Shown in pieces: positions 1 to 11,100 of a stretch of DNA of 64,000 nt. This stretch comes from Cryptomeria japonica. Lineage: Eukaryota; Streptophyta; Pinopsida; Cupressales; Cupressaceae. The notes under the pieces are model-generated. The model was not told where the DNA came from and did no database searches. It saw only the letters and a program-made list of their open reading frames with translations. The position numbers and the translations under genes are program-made. Each line of letters opens with the position of its first letter. The stretch's first letter is position 1. Location: positions 203,941,113-204,005,112 of the forward strand of contig NC_081408.1 in assembly GCF_030272615.1 (NCBI RefSeq), in the 5' to 3' direction.

Positions 1-936
1 ATTCATTATCAGTGACACCTTCATCGACTGCAACAAGATAGTTTCTCCTTTTTCCTCCTTTGAACTATTTAAACTTCTCCGGTTTGTCCTTATTATCACT
101 ATTGGGAGAACTGATAGCAATTTGTCCTATCCTATTGCAAGAAAAAGATTTCAAAGTGCAATTACCTCTATATTTTCCAGTTCCCTTAGGAAGTCTCTTG
201 GCAAGAAGAGCTTCAAACTCCATCAGGATCTCCTCATCATCCATATCCCTTCTTTGTCTGGGTTCATAGCTGGTTCCTTCTTCTTTTCCCTTTCTAGATA
301 GTGCAGCAGATGCTCTAAAGGTTGATTCAGTCTTCTAAACACTACCATCATTACTATTTATCTCATATGCAGTCAAACTAGCAATGATGGAGTCAAGGGA
401 TACCTTTGTCTTGTCAATAGATCTCAACTCCTGAATAGCGGCAACCTTTATTGCATAGACCGGTAACAAGGATTTGAAAACTTTGCTAACAATGGTGGAA
501 TCATCCATTGTACCTCCTATACTCTTGATGTCTCCAACAACAGTTTTAATTCTTATCCCATATTGTTGAATGGTCTCTCCTTCAACCTTCCGCATGTCTT
601 CAAATTTTCCCCTAAGTATCTCTTCCTTAGCTTGCTTCACATGCTCATCACTGCCATAGATAGATTCCAAAGTATCCCATACATCTTGGGATTGTCTTTA
701 TCCTGAACATCTATAAACTCAATATCAGAAAGACTGCTGATAAGAGCTTCTATGACTTGCCCATTCTCCTGAATTTCTCTTCTTTGATCATTAGTGAGAG
801 TACCAATAGGGACAACATAAGTATTTTCAACATAGTTCCAATGTTGAGCACCCATGCTTTTAATGTAGATCGTCATTCTGTCCTTCCATATCTTAAAGTT
901 ATCTCCATTGAACTTAGGACCTTCCCTCTTCATCAT
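1..936 (-). pseudogene. C1: Ty1/copia-type gag remnant
   Basis: Nucleocapsid/capsid (gag) coding remnant of a copia LTR retrotransposon, read leftwards from an ATG at 936. The start has the copia gag signature K-F-x-G-x-N-F-x-x-W-K-x-x-M (residues about 7-21), and later comes the capsid text around E-S-I-Y-G-S-D-E. The frame shifts near 685-690, where one A appears to be missing, and an in-frame stop follows near 335. Beyond it the frame continues through K-R-L-P-K-G to a zinc-knuckle position near 90-150. There only one of the C-C-H-C ligands remains (the first C, H and last C are replaced by S, Q and S). A further stop lies near 70. Protease, integrase and reverse transcriptase would lie off the left edge. 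Family assignment is from motif recognition; the breaks are seen directly. Confidence 0.85.
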
Positions 937-993
937 TAGAATAGGATCTTTTCCTCAAGTGGTTAAGCTTATAACACAGAGGACCTAGAGGAT

Positions 994-1005
994 GCTCTGA
1001 TACCA
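994..1005 (-). other. C1 primer binding site (initiator tRNA-Met type)
   Basis: The minus strand reads TGGTATCAGAGC, the usual plant copia primer binding site complementary to the 3' end of initiator tRNA-Met. It sits between the gag start and the LTR, two bases from the LTR edge, as in N1 further right. This fixes the orientation of C1. Confidence 0.9.
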
Positions 1006-1007
1006 AT

Positions 1008-2440
1008 TAATGAATAATGATGAATAGTAAATACCCAACAAATATTGAGAGGGGGAGGTGAATGGGTATGGACAAAAACTTCTTCAACAACTTAAACTAC
1101 AAAGAATGCACTAACTGGTAAACAATATCACCAATCTAAATCAAGGCACTACCAGTAAAACATAGTATGACTATAAAAGAGATAAATTGGTAACATCTAA
1201 ATCTTCTCAAAACCTAATATCTCATCTCAACTTCACCCATATGCTTAAGCAAGTAATACATCAGAAATACAATGACCATTGGATCAGCTTGCATTACCAC
1301 TTAATAGAAAACACTAAAACATCACATGAAAAAGTATCACACATAACACACTAATTTTTCACATAGAAACCCAATTGGGAAAAACCACAGTGGGGATAAA
1401 TACCCACAAGTTGTTCTTCAACTCTTTTGAAGTTCTCTTTGTTAGGAGCCTAGTCTGGTTAAAGAATTTACAATAGGTTCTACTACTAGGGATCACCCTA
1501 TTAAGGGATGGCTAAATACCCGGTTAGAGGTTAAAACCCTATTAAAGGTTACCTTGTAAGAGGATTTGAAGAAATCAATGATTTTGAGTTACCCTATTAA
1601 AGGATTTACAAATATCCTATTAAAGCTATCCGATAAAGGGATTTTCCATTTGCTGAATGGTTAGAAGTCAATGGGTAGTACACTGATCTGATAACAACAC
1701 TTAATGCCAAGGCAGATCCGCTTCAATTCCTTTACATCTGCAATCACACTCTGCAAATCTCTACTTACTCCTTTGGTCTGGAAAGAATCACCTCATATAC
1801 ATTCATTTGCCAACAAATTCAAATAAAAATCATCATCGACCTTATAGACAACAATTAGGTCGGTGGCCAAAACCTAAAACCCTAAGCATCTAGGTTAACA
1901 ATACAGTTAGTCCAATCCTAGCCATTTAAACACATTGCATAGGGTAAAACAATCTGGAACAAATGTCAAGACATTCTCCATCATCCGTTCTTCACTGTTT
2001 TTGGAAGTTGATAAGCTATCACACGCTCTCCACCGTTTACTAAGATTTTTCACATTCTTGAGGTAGATAGAATCAATCTTCTTCATGCAAGATCCTCAAG
2101 AAGATCCTTCACACACACAAGGCTGATGTGGCAACATGATCTAATCTTCATTTCAATGCTAACTCATCACAAGATGTCATCGGTTGAATCACACAAACTT
2201 GTAATGCATCAATCGGAAACCCTGAAGGTGAGACTACCAACCGGTAGTCATATCAAATGAAACCCTGATACAAACTTTGCATATATCAGTTCACTTTTTG
2301 CATATACCAGTTCATACCATCACACTGGTTCACTTGCCAGTTTCCTTACTTCAATATACCGGTTCATACTTCAGCATATTGACATCATTGACAACATAGA
2401 ATCCCATCATGTCATCAAACTCTGCACATATGCCAATATT
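1008..2440 (-). repeat. C1 LTR (5' LTR of a minus-strand copia element)
   Basis: Non-coding LTR beside the C1 primer site. The plus-strand text has a G-rich run followed by GTGAATG (1048-1063), a layout shared with the N1 LTRs and the C2 LTR. The inner edge should be 1008, where TG has become TA. The outer edge is uncertain because no partner LTR is in the window; I place it near 2440. Internally there is a degenerate repeat of ACCCTATTAAAGG (about 1494-1640). No gene is present. Confidence 0.65.
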
Positions 2441-3330
2441 TATGACATTAACCATGCAAGAAGGATCTCTTCATCACACATTTGTGGTTGTATCATCACA
2501 CAATCACATAGATAGAACTACACAATTGACCTTTCAGGGTCATGCAATCGACCTTTCAGGGTCACGCGATCACCATTTCAGGATCACGCATTCGCTCTGA
2601 TATTATTACGCATTTGCTAGGAAAAGTGTTGTTCAGTTATTTTTTATTCTTATTTCCTTTCTGTTCTCTGATTTGTGTAATTCTGCATGAAATTGAGTAA
2701 ATCTAGAAACAGATTATTTTTATTACATGTTTTTTCATAACAGTTTATGGCACATAAGGTACAATTCAAGATTTCAAGTGCCAGAAGGACAAAGGAACAA
2801 AGAAGGCAGGCCAAGAGCTATCAGAGAATTCTCAAAGCAGAAAACCAAATACAAGATTGGGAAGATCAACTAGCCATCGATAGATACAACAACTTAGTTC
2901 TCTCATATTGGGTGAAGTATAATTTTATTAACATTGAATGGATGATGAGAGATCTAGCTAGGGCCTTACAATCTGTTTTTCTGGTTTCGGATCACATTTG
3001 GTTTCAATTTTTAGTTTTTTATGCTATCTACCTATGGGTCATGCAATCATCTTGTTATCATCGTGTAATTGACCTGTTAGAAACACATAATCGGCCTATC
3101 AAGAGCATGCAATCAATCTTATGGTATCACGCAATCATCTATTCAGGGTCACATAATTGCGCAAGTATCATCACACATTCGTTTCTCTTAATTTTGAGTT
3201 CTCTATTTTCTATAGATTCTATTTTACTACTAATCATCTATTTGCAACCTATGGCGAATTTACAGAAAGGATCGAATTAGTGTTAGATCAATTGTACTCA
3301 TGCTCTCACACTTCATCTTTTGGTGCTTTC
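2441..3330. other. Unassigned sequence between C1 and the 54-bp repeat
   Basis: Two patches (about 2510-2620 and 3035-3175) repeat a short motif around GGTCACGCAATC(G/A)ACC, spaced roughly 25-35 bases. Between them is a plus-strand open frame of 177 codons (2747-3280). Its first 50 residues are charged and helix-like (S-A-R-R-T-K-E-Q-R-R-Q), but the remainder runs through the repeat patch and looks like chance translation. I recognise no family. It could be the edge of an older retroelement. Confidence 0.4.
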
Positions 3331-3486
3331 AATTTGGGCTTAAAATTAATATTGGTTAAAATTGACATGCATGCATAACACTTCAGTTTGGGCTTAAAAT
3401 CAACATTGGTTAAAATTGACATGCATGTATAACACTTCAATTTGGGCTTAAAATCAACAATGGTTAAAATTGACATGCATGCCTTC
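3331..3486. repeat. 54-bp tandem repeat, three copies, cut by G1
   Basis: The phrase TTTGGGCTTAAAAT recurs starting at 3333, 3387 and 3441, giving a 54-bp unit. Each unit ends with TTAAAATTGACATGCATG. The third copy is interrupted by the G1 insertion at 3487. A further diverged copy (TTAAAATTGACATGCACATG, then CAATTTGGGCTTTAAAAT) follows on the far side of G1 at about 21148-21200. G1 therefore jumped into a pre-existing array. Confidence 0.9.
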
Positions 3487-4999
3487 TGTACGTTAGGAAA
3501 TAGGAAATCATCACAAACAATATAAACATACTAATCATTAGCTCAATCACGAAAGCTCATTGCAATGATCTATCCTAAACACATTCAATAGAGACATAAA
3601 GATAAAACATTCAAAAAGATTATGCAAACCAGATGTTCCCTTCATGCGGCTCCATTGTTCTTCTTTCTTCTCCAAATAGTTTTGTTGTAGATCTCACCTT
3701 CAAGTGCATAAACCTAATTGTGAAAGCAAGATTGACATTGACACAAGAATACTCGACGCGTGATTTGACAAAGTGATTAGAAATTCAATAGTCTGATTAG
3801 CGAGCTGAGATTGAAGAAATTCATCCAATTTATAGACAAATTGGAGAAAAGACAAGATTAGCATGATTCAATTCAAATGGAAATTGCAAATCAATTATGT
3901 CAATTATGACAAATTATGACAAATTATGCACTTTCTATGCAAAATTTGTTGATTGATGATTTATGACAATTTATGACAAATTTCTATGTCAAGAATTGAT
4001 TGATTGTCAATTATGACAAATTATGACAAATTTCTATGTCATTCCCATGAATTTAGGAGAGAAATAGGAGGAAATTGAAATTAAGAATTTAGAAAATTAG
4101 AAAATTAGAAAAAGAGGAATTAAGAAATTAGGAATTAGAAAAATGATGAAATTAGGAATTTAGTGAATTAATCAATAATTTTTCATTTATTAATTAATTC
4201 ACAAAGAGGAATAATTAGCCAATTAAATGAACATTTAATTGCGACACAAAGACTTAGGATAAAATAAATAAATTATTAATCCTAAAGGGAGAAATGACAA
4301 ACAAGGTTAAATGATTAAATCACGAAACCCTAGAAGATGAATTAGGTCTTGATGAAAGATAATTAATTCGATTTGATTCTGATTAACAAAGGACCAATGT
4401 GATAAATGATTTGATTGATAAATACGCCAATTGACGAGGAACAATGACTAATTGATCCAAATTGACATGATTGAGAAAGACGACGATCGATGACAAATCG
4501 ATCACAAAATAGCAAAATTGACAAGAGGACAAGGATTGATGACAAAATAGATTACAAGACGACAGGATTGAAAATGACCATGATCGATGACAAATCAACT
4601 ACAAAATGACAAGATTAAACATGACAACGATCGATGACAAATCGATCGCAAAATGACAAGATTGAAAATGATAAGGATTGATGACAAATCGACAAGATTG
4701 ATAAGAGGACAAAACCCTAATTAGGATTGACGATGTCCAAAATGATGACAATTTAGCACACACATTGATGCGATAGGATAAAATCGATCAAAATCATGAT
4801 TGGATAGTGTTGTCGACAAGACCAAATTTGAGAGCGAGACGAATGAAGAGGGTAGAGGAATGACTCGATGTTCGCAAATGATAAAGACCAAGTGTGAATC
4901 ATAGGAGAAATGTTAATGCGACGCAAAATCCTAAAATGAGGCAATGCGCAAATGTTAAAGTATGACTTCGCAAGCGTTGACCATTTTTAGGTGTCTACA
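3487..4999 (-). repeat. G1 3' LTR
   Basis: In element sense it runs TGTAGACACC to CGTACA. Same length as the other LTR. Features: repeated AATTATGACA units (about 3895-4040); a degenerate array of roughly 50-bp units containing GATCGATGACAAATCGATC (about 4460-4700); a perfect 8-bp inverted repeat CGATCGAT-gacaa-ATCGATCG at 4628-4648; and a TATA motif (minus strand TATAAAT, 3828-3834) about 340 bp from the inner LTR end. No coding content. Confidence 0.95.
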
Positions 5000-5017
5000 T
5001 TTTGCCCCTCTTTGAGA
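5000..5017 (-). other. G1 polypurine tract
   Basis: The minus strand reads TCTCAAAGAGGGGCAAAA immediately before the 3' LTR, the plus-strand primer of reverse transcription. G2 has the same tract with one C missing (35767-35782), which supports common ancestry. Confidence 0.9.
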
Positions 5018-5859
5018 CAATGCGATTTTAAGCGTTATTTCAAAGAAAAATAATGAAAATACCCCAAACAATAATAATGACATATGCATGCCCCCTCGAG
5101 GAATTGGCTGGAAACATGCACAAAGGAGGCCAATTGATCGATAAAAATAATAGAAAATGATAGGAGCAAACAGACTGACAATCGGAGACCAAATGCATAA
5201 AGGACAAGCAATCAAAGATGCAAAAGACTGTGACCAACATAAGATGGAGAGGGTGCACGTCCATCTATGCACTAACAAAGATCTATAGATGAGGCCAAGA
5301 GAGTGAAAAATTTCTCATTTGCATTAGACAAAGAGGAGGATTCGTTGCTCTGGACAAGGACATTTGCAGATAGATGGTGAACATTCCAATGGCGGATCAT
5401 ATAGATGACCAGAAGATGCAGGAGCGGCGGTATGGATCTCAAAAACATATGTTTTCAATTTCATGAATTTTGATTGCTTGCGGGACATTGCGGGGCCCAC
5501 AGGGGATGCAGAAAAGGACTCCTGTGCTTGTGTAGGGTGAATCCTGCACTTGTGTAGGGTCTTCTGTGCTTGTGTAGGGAGACACAAGCACAGGTTACCT
5601 GACATAGGCGCATGTTACCTGACACAGACGCAATTGTGCAATGCAAACCCTAAGTTTGGTCAAAATGACATGCAAATGATCTGGAAAAAGGGGACAAGGG
5701 TAGGATAGGTCAGAATAGATAAAAAAACACCCTGATTAGACATGAAAATGAGGAAATGCAACCCGTAGGAGCAAACCCTAAAACTGACAAAATATGCCCC
5801 AATTGTGATGCAGAGTCGATAGTATCCATTGATCATGCAGGAGAACCGACCTGACTGCT
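5018..5859. repeat. G1 region between 3' LTR and antisense gene, with CTTGTGTAGGG array
   Basis: Non-coding on both strands as far as I can see. At about 5515-5640 a short unit recurs: CTTGTGTAGGG three times in direct orientation, then related ACACAAGCACAGG and GACACAGACGCAA units in inverse sense. The same GC-richer word (ACACAGGCGCAGAA and variants) recurs in the G1 leader at 19374-19485. A 3' splice-like AG (GATGCAG, ending near 5822) lies shortly before the antisense PMD coding region. Arrays at the matching place in G2 and G4 suggest a regulatory or 5'-leader role for the antisense gene; this is inference. Confidence 0.6.
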
Positions 5860-7658
5860 TCATGCTATGACATAGACTTAGGAGCACAGACAGAGATACA
5901 CTAGCAGGACTTGGGATATACTATGTCACATTCATGCCCGAGATTAGGGCAAACACAGGACTGCTTACCGCATTGGTAGAGCGATGGCATTCAGAGACCT
6001 CCTCATTCCATCTGGCGACCGGAGAGGTGACGGTGACACTGGAGGATGTATGGCGTATACTCCACATTCTGATTCATGGAGAGATGATAGAGTATGACCC
6101 AGTGATAGGGAGAGATGCATTCTGCAGATTATTTGAGTGTGACGCAGATGATCTGGATATCGTCGAGGAGATTAGCTGGGAGACCATGGCATCAGAGTAC
6201 GATCGATGATATGTTGTGATAGCAATGGTGATAGCATGTCTACTAGCAGGGGACAGATGAGGACATGGATTCCCTATTGGATGGGGAAGACTGCTAGAGT
6301 GGATGGCGATAGAGGGGATGGTGTATGCATGGGGACCATGTGTACTGGCTATGCTGTATTTTCAGTTGCATCAGATAGCATATCAAGGAGTTCAGACTTT
6401 GAGCTGTGGAGTTACACTGCTATAGGTATGGGCATTTGAGCACATAGCCATATGTCGACCGATTACAGATAGACAGGTAGTACCACACCAACCATATGTG
6501 TACTGTTATGGGGGAGTACTAAGACAGGGTCCTTTTAGATATATATTATACTGGCGACATGAGCTAGACAGACTAAGAGAGTTCATATGGAGGCCATATC
6601 GTGATTGTCCGGGATGGTCAGATGACAGTGAGGAGCTACTGTATTGCAGATAGGAGAGGTACTTGATTGGGCGACCAGTGAATTGCCAGAGAGTGATTGA
6701 GTTGTACTTGCTAGAGAGAGTCAGATGATAGTTTGGAGAGAGGCAGGATGTACCTAGGAGGACTGCACACTTTGCCCAATCTCACAAAGAGACGAGTCAG
6801 TGGGGGAGTATGATTCAGCCACACACAGCATATGTTGACTTCTCATAGCTATAGCAGAGACCGTGGGAGTGGAGATCAGATGTGGAGGACGCTGGGATGA
6901 CAGATGAGTATGATAGATGGTTTGCACAATGACGGCCAATGCCATTGACAGATCCGGATATTCCAGTACCGAGGCGACAAGAGGACTTCCCACTCATAGG
7001 AGAGGAGGAGGGAGATGATGAGGATGAGGAGGATGAGGGTGGGGATGAGGACGAGGGGGATGATGAGGATAGAGATGAGGATGGGGATGATGATGATGGA
7101 GATGAGGATGGGGATGACGAGCAGGAGGCATGGCAGGATATACCCATAGAGCCGGAGACAGCTAGGACAGAGGAGATGGAGATGTGCAGGGCTACCATAG
7201 CGAGTCAGCAGGATCATATTGCGACATTAGAGAGACAGTAGGACCAGTTTAGACCAGAGGTAGCTAGACTCACAGCGGCTCGAGATACAACGATAGCGCA
7301 GGCACAGCGAGAAGAACAGAGAGTCACGGAGTATATTGGGTCGATTCGGGATGCCAGTGCATGGAAGATGGCATAGATGCTGGTAGAGACTGGAGAGGAG
7401 ATACGCCATCAGAGGACACTATATGAGGGTGCAGTTCCACCAGAGCAGAGAGGACCTTCTTATCGGGTATGATCGAGGACAGAGAGCAGAGCACGCTCTC
7501 GGAGGTCATTGAGGAGCATGGGAGTGAGTGGACCTATGAGACCACCATAGCTAGGACTAGGAGGGACATCATCCATGAGACATTGCAAGGATGAGGAGGA
7601 CAGAGGGAGCACCCAGTGGCAGAGGCACATGCTCCTTATGACAGACAGTGGACATTAT
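5860..7658 (+). pseudogene. G1 antisense plant mobile domain (PMD) gene, nonsense-riddled
   Basis: Lies on the strand opposite to gag-pol and converges with it. The plus-strand frame (third-base class of 5934) reads R-D-T-L-A-G-L-G-I, then M-P-E-I-R-A-N-T-G-L-L-T-A-L-V-E-R-W (5934 on) and V-T-V-T-L-E-D-V-W-R-I-L, the classic PMD opening. Later come Y-F-Q-L-H-Q-I-A-Y-Q-G-V-Q and W-A-F-E-H-I (about 6350-6450). After the PMD (to about 6700) come a Glu/Asp tract (about 7000-7130), a short coiled coil (about 7190-7340) and an Arg/Ser-rich tail ending near 7658. About 12 in-frame stops but no frameshift. PMD proteins in Arabidopsis (MAIN, MAIL1) act in silencing and development, and PMDs are known inside plant transposons. 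The role here is unknown; this copy is dead unless stops are bypassed. Confidence 0.85.
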
Positions 7659-9314
7659 GTAGTTTGACATTTTGTAGCAGCCTGCAGGCCATACTTAGGA
7701 CAGACAGTCCAATTTTGTACTCCGATATTATTTTGACATATGATATGATATGCATCGATATGATGAGATGCAATGTGTTATGACTGATAGTTATTTTCTA
7801 TGTATGGATGGCGTATGCACTATTTATGTACCATTTTGGAACATGTATCGATGTATTTTTAATGTGTTATTGATGCATTTATAATATGAAATTGATAAAA
7901 TGCTTGATATAATGTGCAATGTAATGTTTGATATAATGCAAATGTACTAACCAAATGGATGCAGGATGCAGCATGTATGTTTGGAGATCAGAGCACTAGA
8001 CCGAATTGACTATCCGACCAGATGGAAGAAATGTAAGTAAGAAGAAAATGAAATAGAGGACAGTTAGAGATGAAGAAAAACTTTCGTTTAGTATTGCACT
8101 TTGTAGGTGAGAACCTTTATTTTTATGTAGCAAAACGGATGCGTAGCATCATGGCATTGAAGGCCAGAGCTGAAATGCAACCCTTTTTGCAAAAGACAGA
8201 CACATCACAGACAAACAACAATCACAATCAAAAAGAAAAGGACCATGATCCATCCTGGTCACTCTAAATCACTCAGTGACATCATCGAGCAACATAGGAG
8301 CATGATCGAAGATAAATCAATAGAAAGATAAGATGCACAAATTCCAACAAATCAAACAAACATCTTGATCTTCATTGTCAAAAGTTGAAAGTGCTGATAG
8401 GATGATCATGTTGTCTAGTTTCAGGACATGCGGTACCTCGTCTAAGACAGGACACAGTCTGGTTTCGAGTATACCACACCCTGTATAAGACCCATGATAG
8501 TAGAGACAAGGACAAATGATAGTGATGCTGATTTTCGATTGATATGACAATGTTGATCAGTTTGAATGTCTAGTTTAAGTGAAAAGTTCATCTGTTTAAG
8601 CGTGATTTCATTAAAGCACATTGTGTGATTGCATGTCATTGGATGTATACTCAGTGATCTGTCGTATGCATAGAGGATATATTTATTGACAAAATGCTTG
8701 TTTTTGTGGATTTTAATGTTTTATTTATTTATTTTTTTTGTTCATTTTTTCAGGACTTTATTTGATTTTTTTTTTAATCTTTTTTTTAGGACATTTTCAA
8801 TTTTTATTTTTTTTTATGATCTTTTTTCAGGACATTTTTAAATGTTTTTGAGATTTTTTCAGGACATTTTTCAATGCAAAAGTTCCAGTGATCAATCATG
8901 ACAAGGGGAACGCACCCAATGCGCATCTAAAAGATATACATAGACTAAGACCAAAACATATGTACAAGAAACCAGAGTATGCAAGACAATGATGTTGACC
9001 AATAACAAGCCTCAAATAGAACATTGGGTCAAGACAAAGATAGACGTGAGAAACCGGTCGAGAGAAAGCATAGCTTAGAGGTCATGATAGATGACGAAGC
9101 AACAATCTCATGTTACACATGGTGCCTATTTTCCAGGTTTTCACCAAGGTACTTGCCCCAAGCACCTGTTTACCAGGTTTTCACTAGAGGGCGAATCATT
9201 TTTTTCTTTACTTTTTGCTCTTTTTCTTTTTTTTTCACTTTTTTTTTTTTTTTTGTATTTTTCCATTTTTTTGTATTTTTTCAGGATCATATTTGAAGAA
9301 GTGCTGATAGCAAA
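7659..9314. other. G1 spacer between pol and antisense PMD gene (A-rich in element sense)
   Basis: No gene that I can support. Plus strand 8700-8890 and 9200-9290 are T-rich. The first patch repeats TTTTTTCAGGACATTTTT four to five times with small changes. A short phrase near CCAGGTTTTCAC occurs twice at 9130-9185. G2 has a matching A-rich tract downstream of its pol (31735-31960), so this is a conserved piece of element architecture. The convergent pol and PMD transcripts would both end here. Confidence 0.6.
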
Positions 9315-10577
9315 TTATGCCCAGTACTTGCGAAGATGCATGTTGTTTATAGGATCAGACAAAGGTTCACCTTCTGGGGTAGCAAGCTGATATGCCCCCG
9401 AGCCATATGCTGCAGTTACTATGAAAGGCCCAACCCAATTAGGTTCAAACTTGCCTTTGATGATGTCAGTAGACTATGCATTCTTAGGGTTTGCCTTTAA
9501 AACTAGATCTCCCACTTCGAAGTGTCACCCTTTGACCTTCTTATTATAAGAGCGACAAAAATGGTTTTGATATGCTTGCAAATGTGTCAGGGTTGTCTGA
9601 CGTTTCTCATCTAACATCTCAAGCTAATGCAACTAAGAGACTCTATGCGTCTCATCATCAATCAGATGTTGCAAGGAAACACGCAAGGAAGGAATCTCCA
9701 CCTCCAAAGGTAAAATATCTTCCACACCATACATCAAGGAATAAGGTGTTGTGCCAGTAGGTGTGCGGATAGAAGTGCGGTAGGCCCATAGTGTTGGATT
9801 TAACTGTACATGCCAATCTCGACCAGCGTCATTGACAACCTTCTTCGGGATCTTGATAATGGTTTTATTTGACGCTTCAGCTTGACCATTCCCCTATGGA
9901 TAGTATGGACTGGAGAAACGGTGTTGGATATGAAACTTTTCACAAAGCTCTTTAACATCTTTATTCTTGAAAGGATGACCATTATCTGTGACTATGGCAA
10001 GGGGAACCCCATACCGGCATATGATATAATTCAGTAAGAATTTTGAAATTTGGACACCTGTGATATAGGTCATGGGGATAGCCTCGATCCATTTTGTAAA
10101 ATACTCTATGGCTATAATGATGAACTTATGTCCATTTGTAGATGTCGGGTGAATCTTGCCAATAAGATCCAATCCCCATTGAGAAAAGGGCCATGGAGAT
10201 ATGACAGAATGAAGCTCTTGAGCTAGTGCATGAATGTAATTTCCATGGATCTGGCATTTGTAGCACTTCTTAACAAAATCATGAACATCCTTTTCCAGAG
10301 TAGGCCAATAATACCCAGCACAAATCAAATTTTTGGCTAAGCTTAGACCATTGAAATGGCCCCCACATATACCATCATGAACCTCATGTAAAGTTATTTG
10401 TGCTTCATCAAAATCTAAACACCTGAGGAGGGTATGGTCAAAGGAACGTTAGTAAAGGGTGTCAGCGATGATGACATATTTGGCTGTCTGTCAGATAAAG
10501 GCTCGGCATTGGTTAGCGGAAAGGTTGGGTGGTAAGGTTTGGGATTTCAAATATTGATATACATCATTGTACCATGG
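9315..10577 (-). pseudogene. G1 integrase (pol C-terminus)
   Basis: Inserts the cDNA into the genome. Zinc-binding HHCC domain: H-D-G-I-C-G-G-H and C-Y-K-C (about 10380-10250). Catalytic core with all three acids: W-G-L-D-L near 10170, V-T-D-N-G near 9985 and G-N-G-Q-A-E-A-S-N near 9885. Then the GPF/Y tail P-N-W-V-G-P-F near 9410 and the end M-H-L-R-K-Y-W-A, stop at 9315-9317. No chromodomain. One frameshift (a missing base near 10577) separates it from the upstream pol frame. Stops follow at 9894, two near 9640, one near 9510 and one near 9465. Homologous at nearly every position to the G2 integrase. Confidence 0.93.
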
Positions 10578-11100
10578 GAGTTGGGACCAACAAGAACGCA
10601 CATCACATCTGCTGTCAGAATGTCAAAAGAGGGAACCAGCAATTGTTCAACTAAAAATTCACATTTGTCCATATTGTGGGGCATATTCAACATGGAAGCA
10701 ATCATAGCCATTGCATCTGCCGACTTATTTTGCATTCTTGGAACTTGACTGAAATGGATAGCCGTGAATTTGGTCTTGAAGAAGTCTACCATATTCTTAT
10801 AGGGAATAAGCTTTTCATCTTTTGTTTTGTAGTCATCATTCACTTGTCGGATGACTAATTGAGAATCTCCATAGACTTGCAAATGTGTGATGTTCCAGTG
10901 GACTGCTACTCAGAGTCCTGTAACCAGTGCTTCATACTCTACAATGTTATTGGTACAATGAAAAGTGATTCTATAGGACTTTGGAATAGCATCACCTTGA
11001 GGGGTGACAAATAGAATGCCGGCTCCGGACCCGAACTTGGTATGGGACCCATCAAAGTATAACTTCCATTCATTAGAGGACGTGAGAGCAAAGACTGATT
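10547..11100 (-). pseudogene. G1 second RNase H (aRH)
   Basis: Degrades the RNA strand of the RNA/DNA hybrid. It reads L-Y-F-D-G-S then G-A-G-I near 11050, V-E-Y-E-A-L near 10925, Y-G-D-S-Q-L-V near 10860 and N-K-S-A-D-A-M near 10710: the four D-E-D-D catalytic acids of an archaeal-type RNase H. A second RNase H after the ordinary one is diagnostic for the Tat clade. One TGA (10910-10912) splits it; the frame then continues to a stop at 10547. Confidence 0.9.

Noticed and set aside
994-1005. Possible tRNA-related sequence
   Set aside because: Only the primer-site complement of the tRNA end is present; no cloverleaf here or at the other primer sites.
3331-3486. Spaced repeats that could suggest a CRISPR array
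   Set aside because: Units are contiguous 54-bp tandem copies with no unique spacers, in a plant retrotransposon context.
4363-5278. Open frames of 60-107 codons in the G1 LTR and near its edge, repeated at 20481-21062
   Set aside because: They occur in both LTRs, lie in the repeat array and look like chance translation with no motif.
6754-7217. Ser/Pro- and Ile/Leu-rich frames on the minus strand
   Set aside because: They are the complement of the acidic Asp/Glu tract of the antisense PMD gene.
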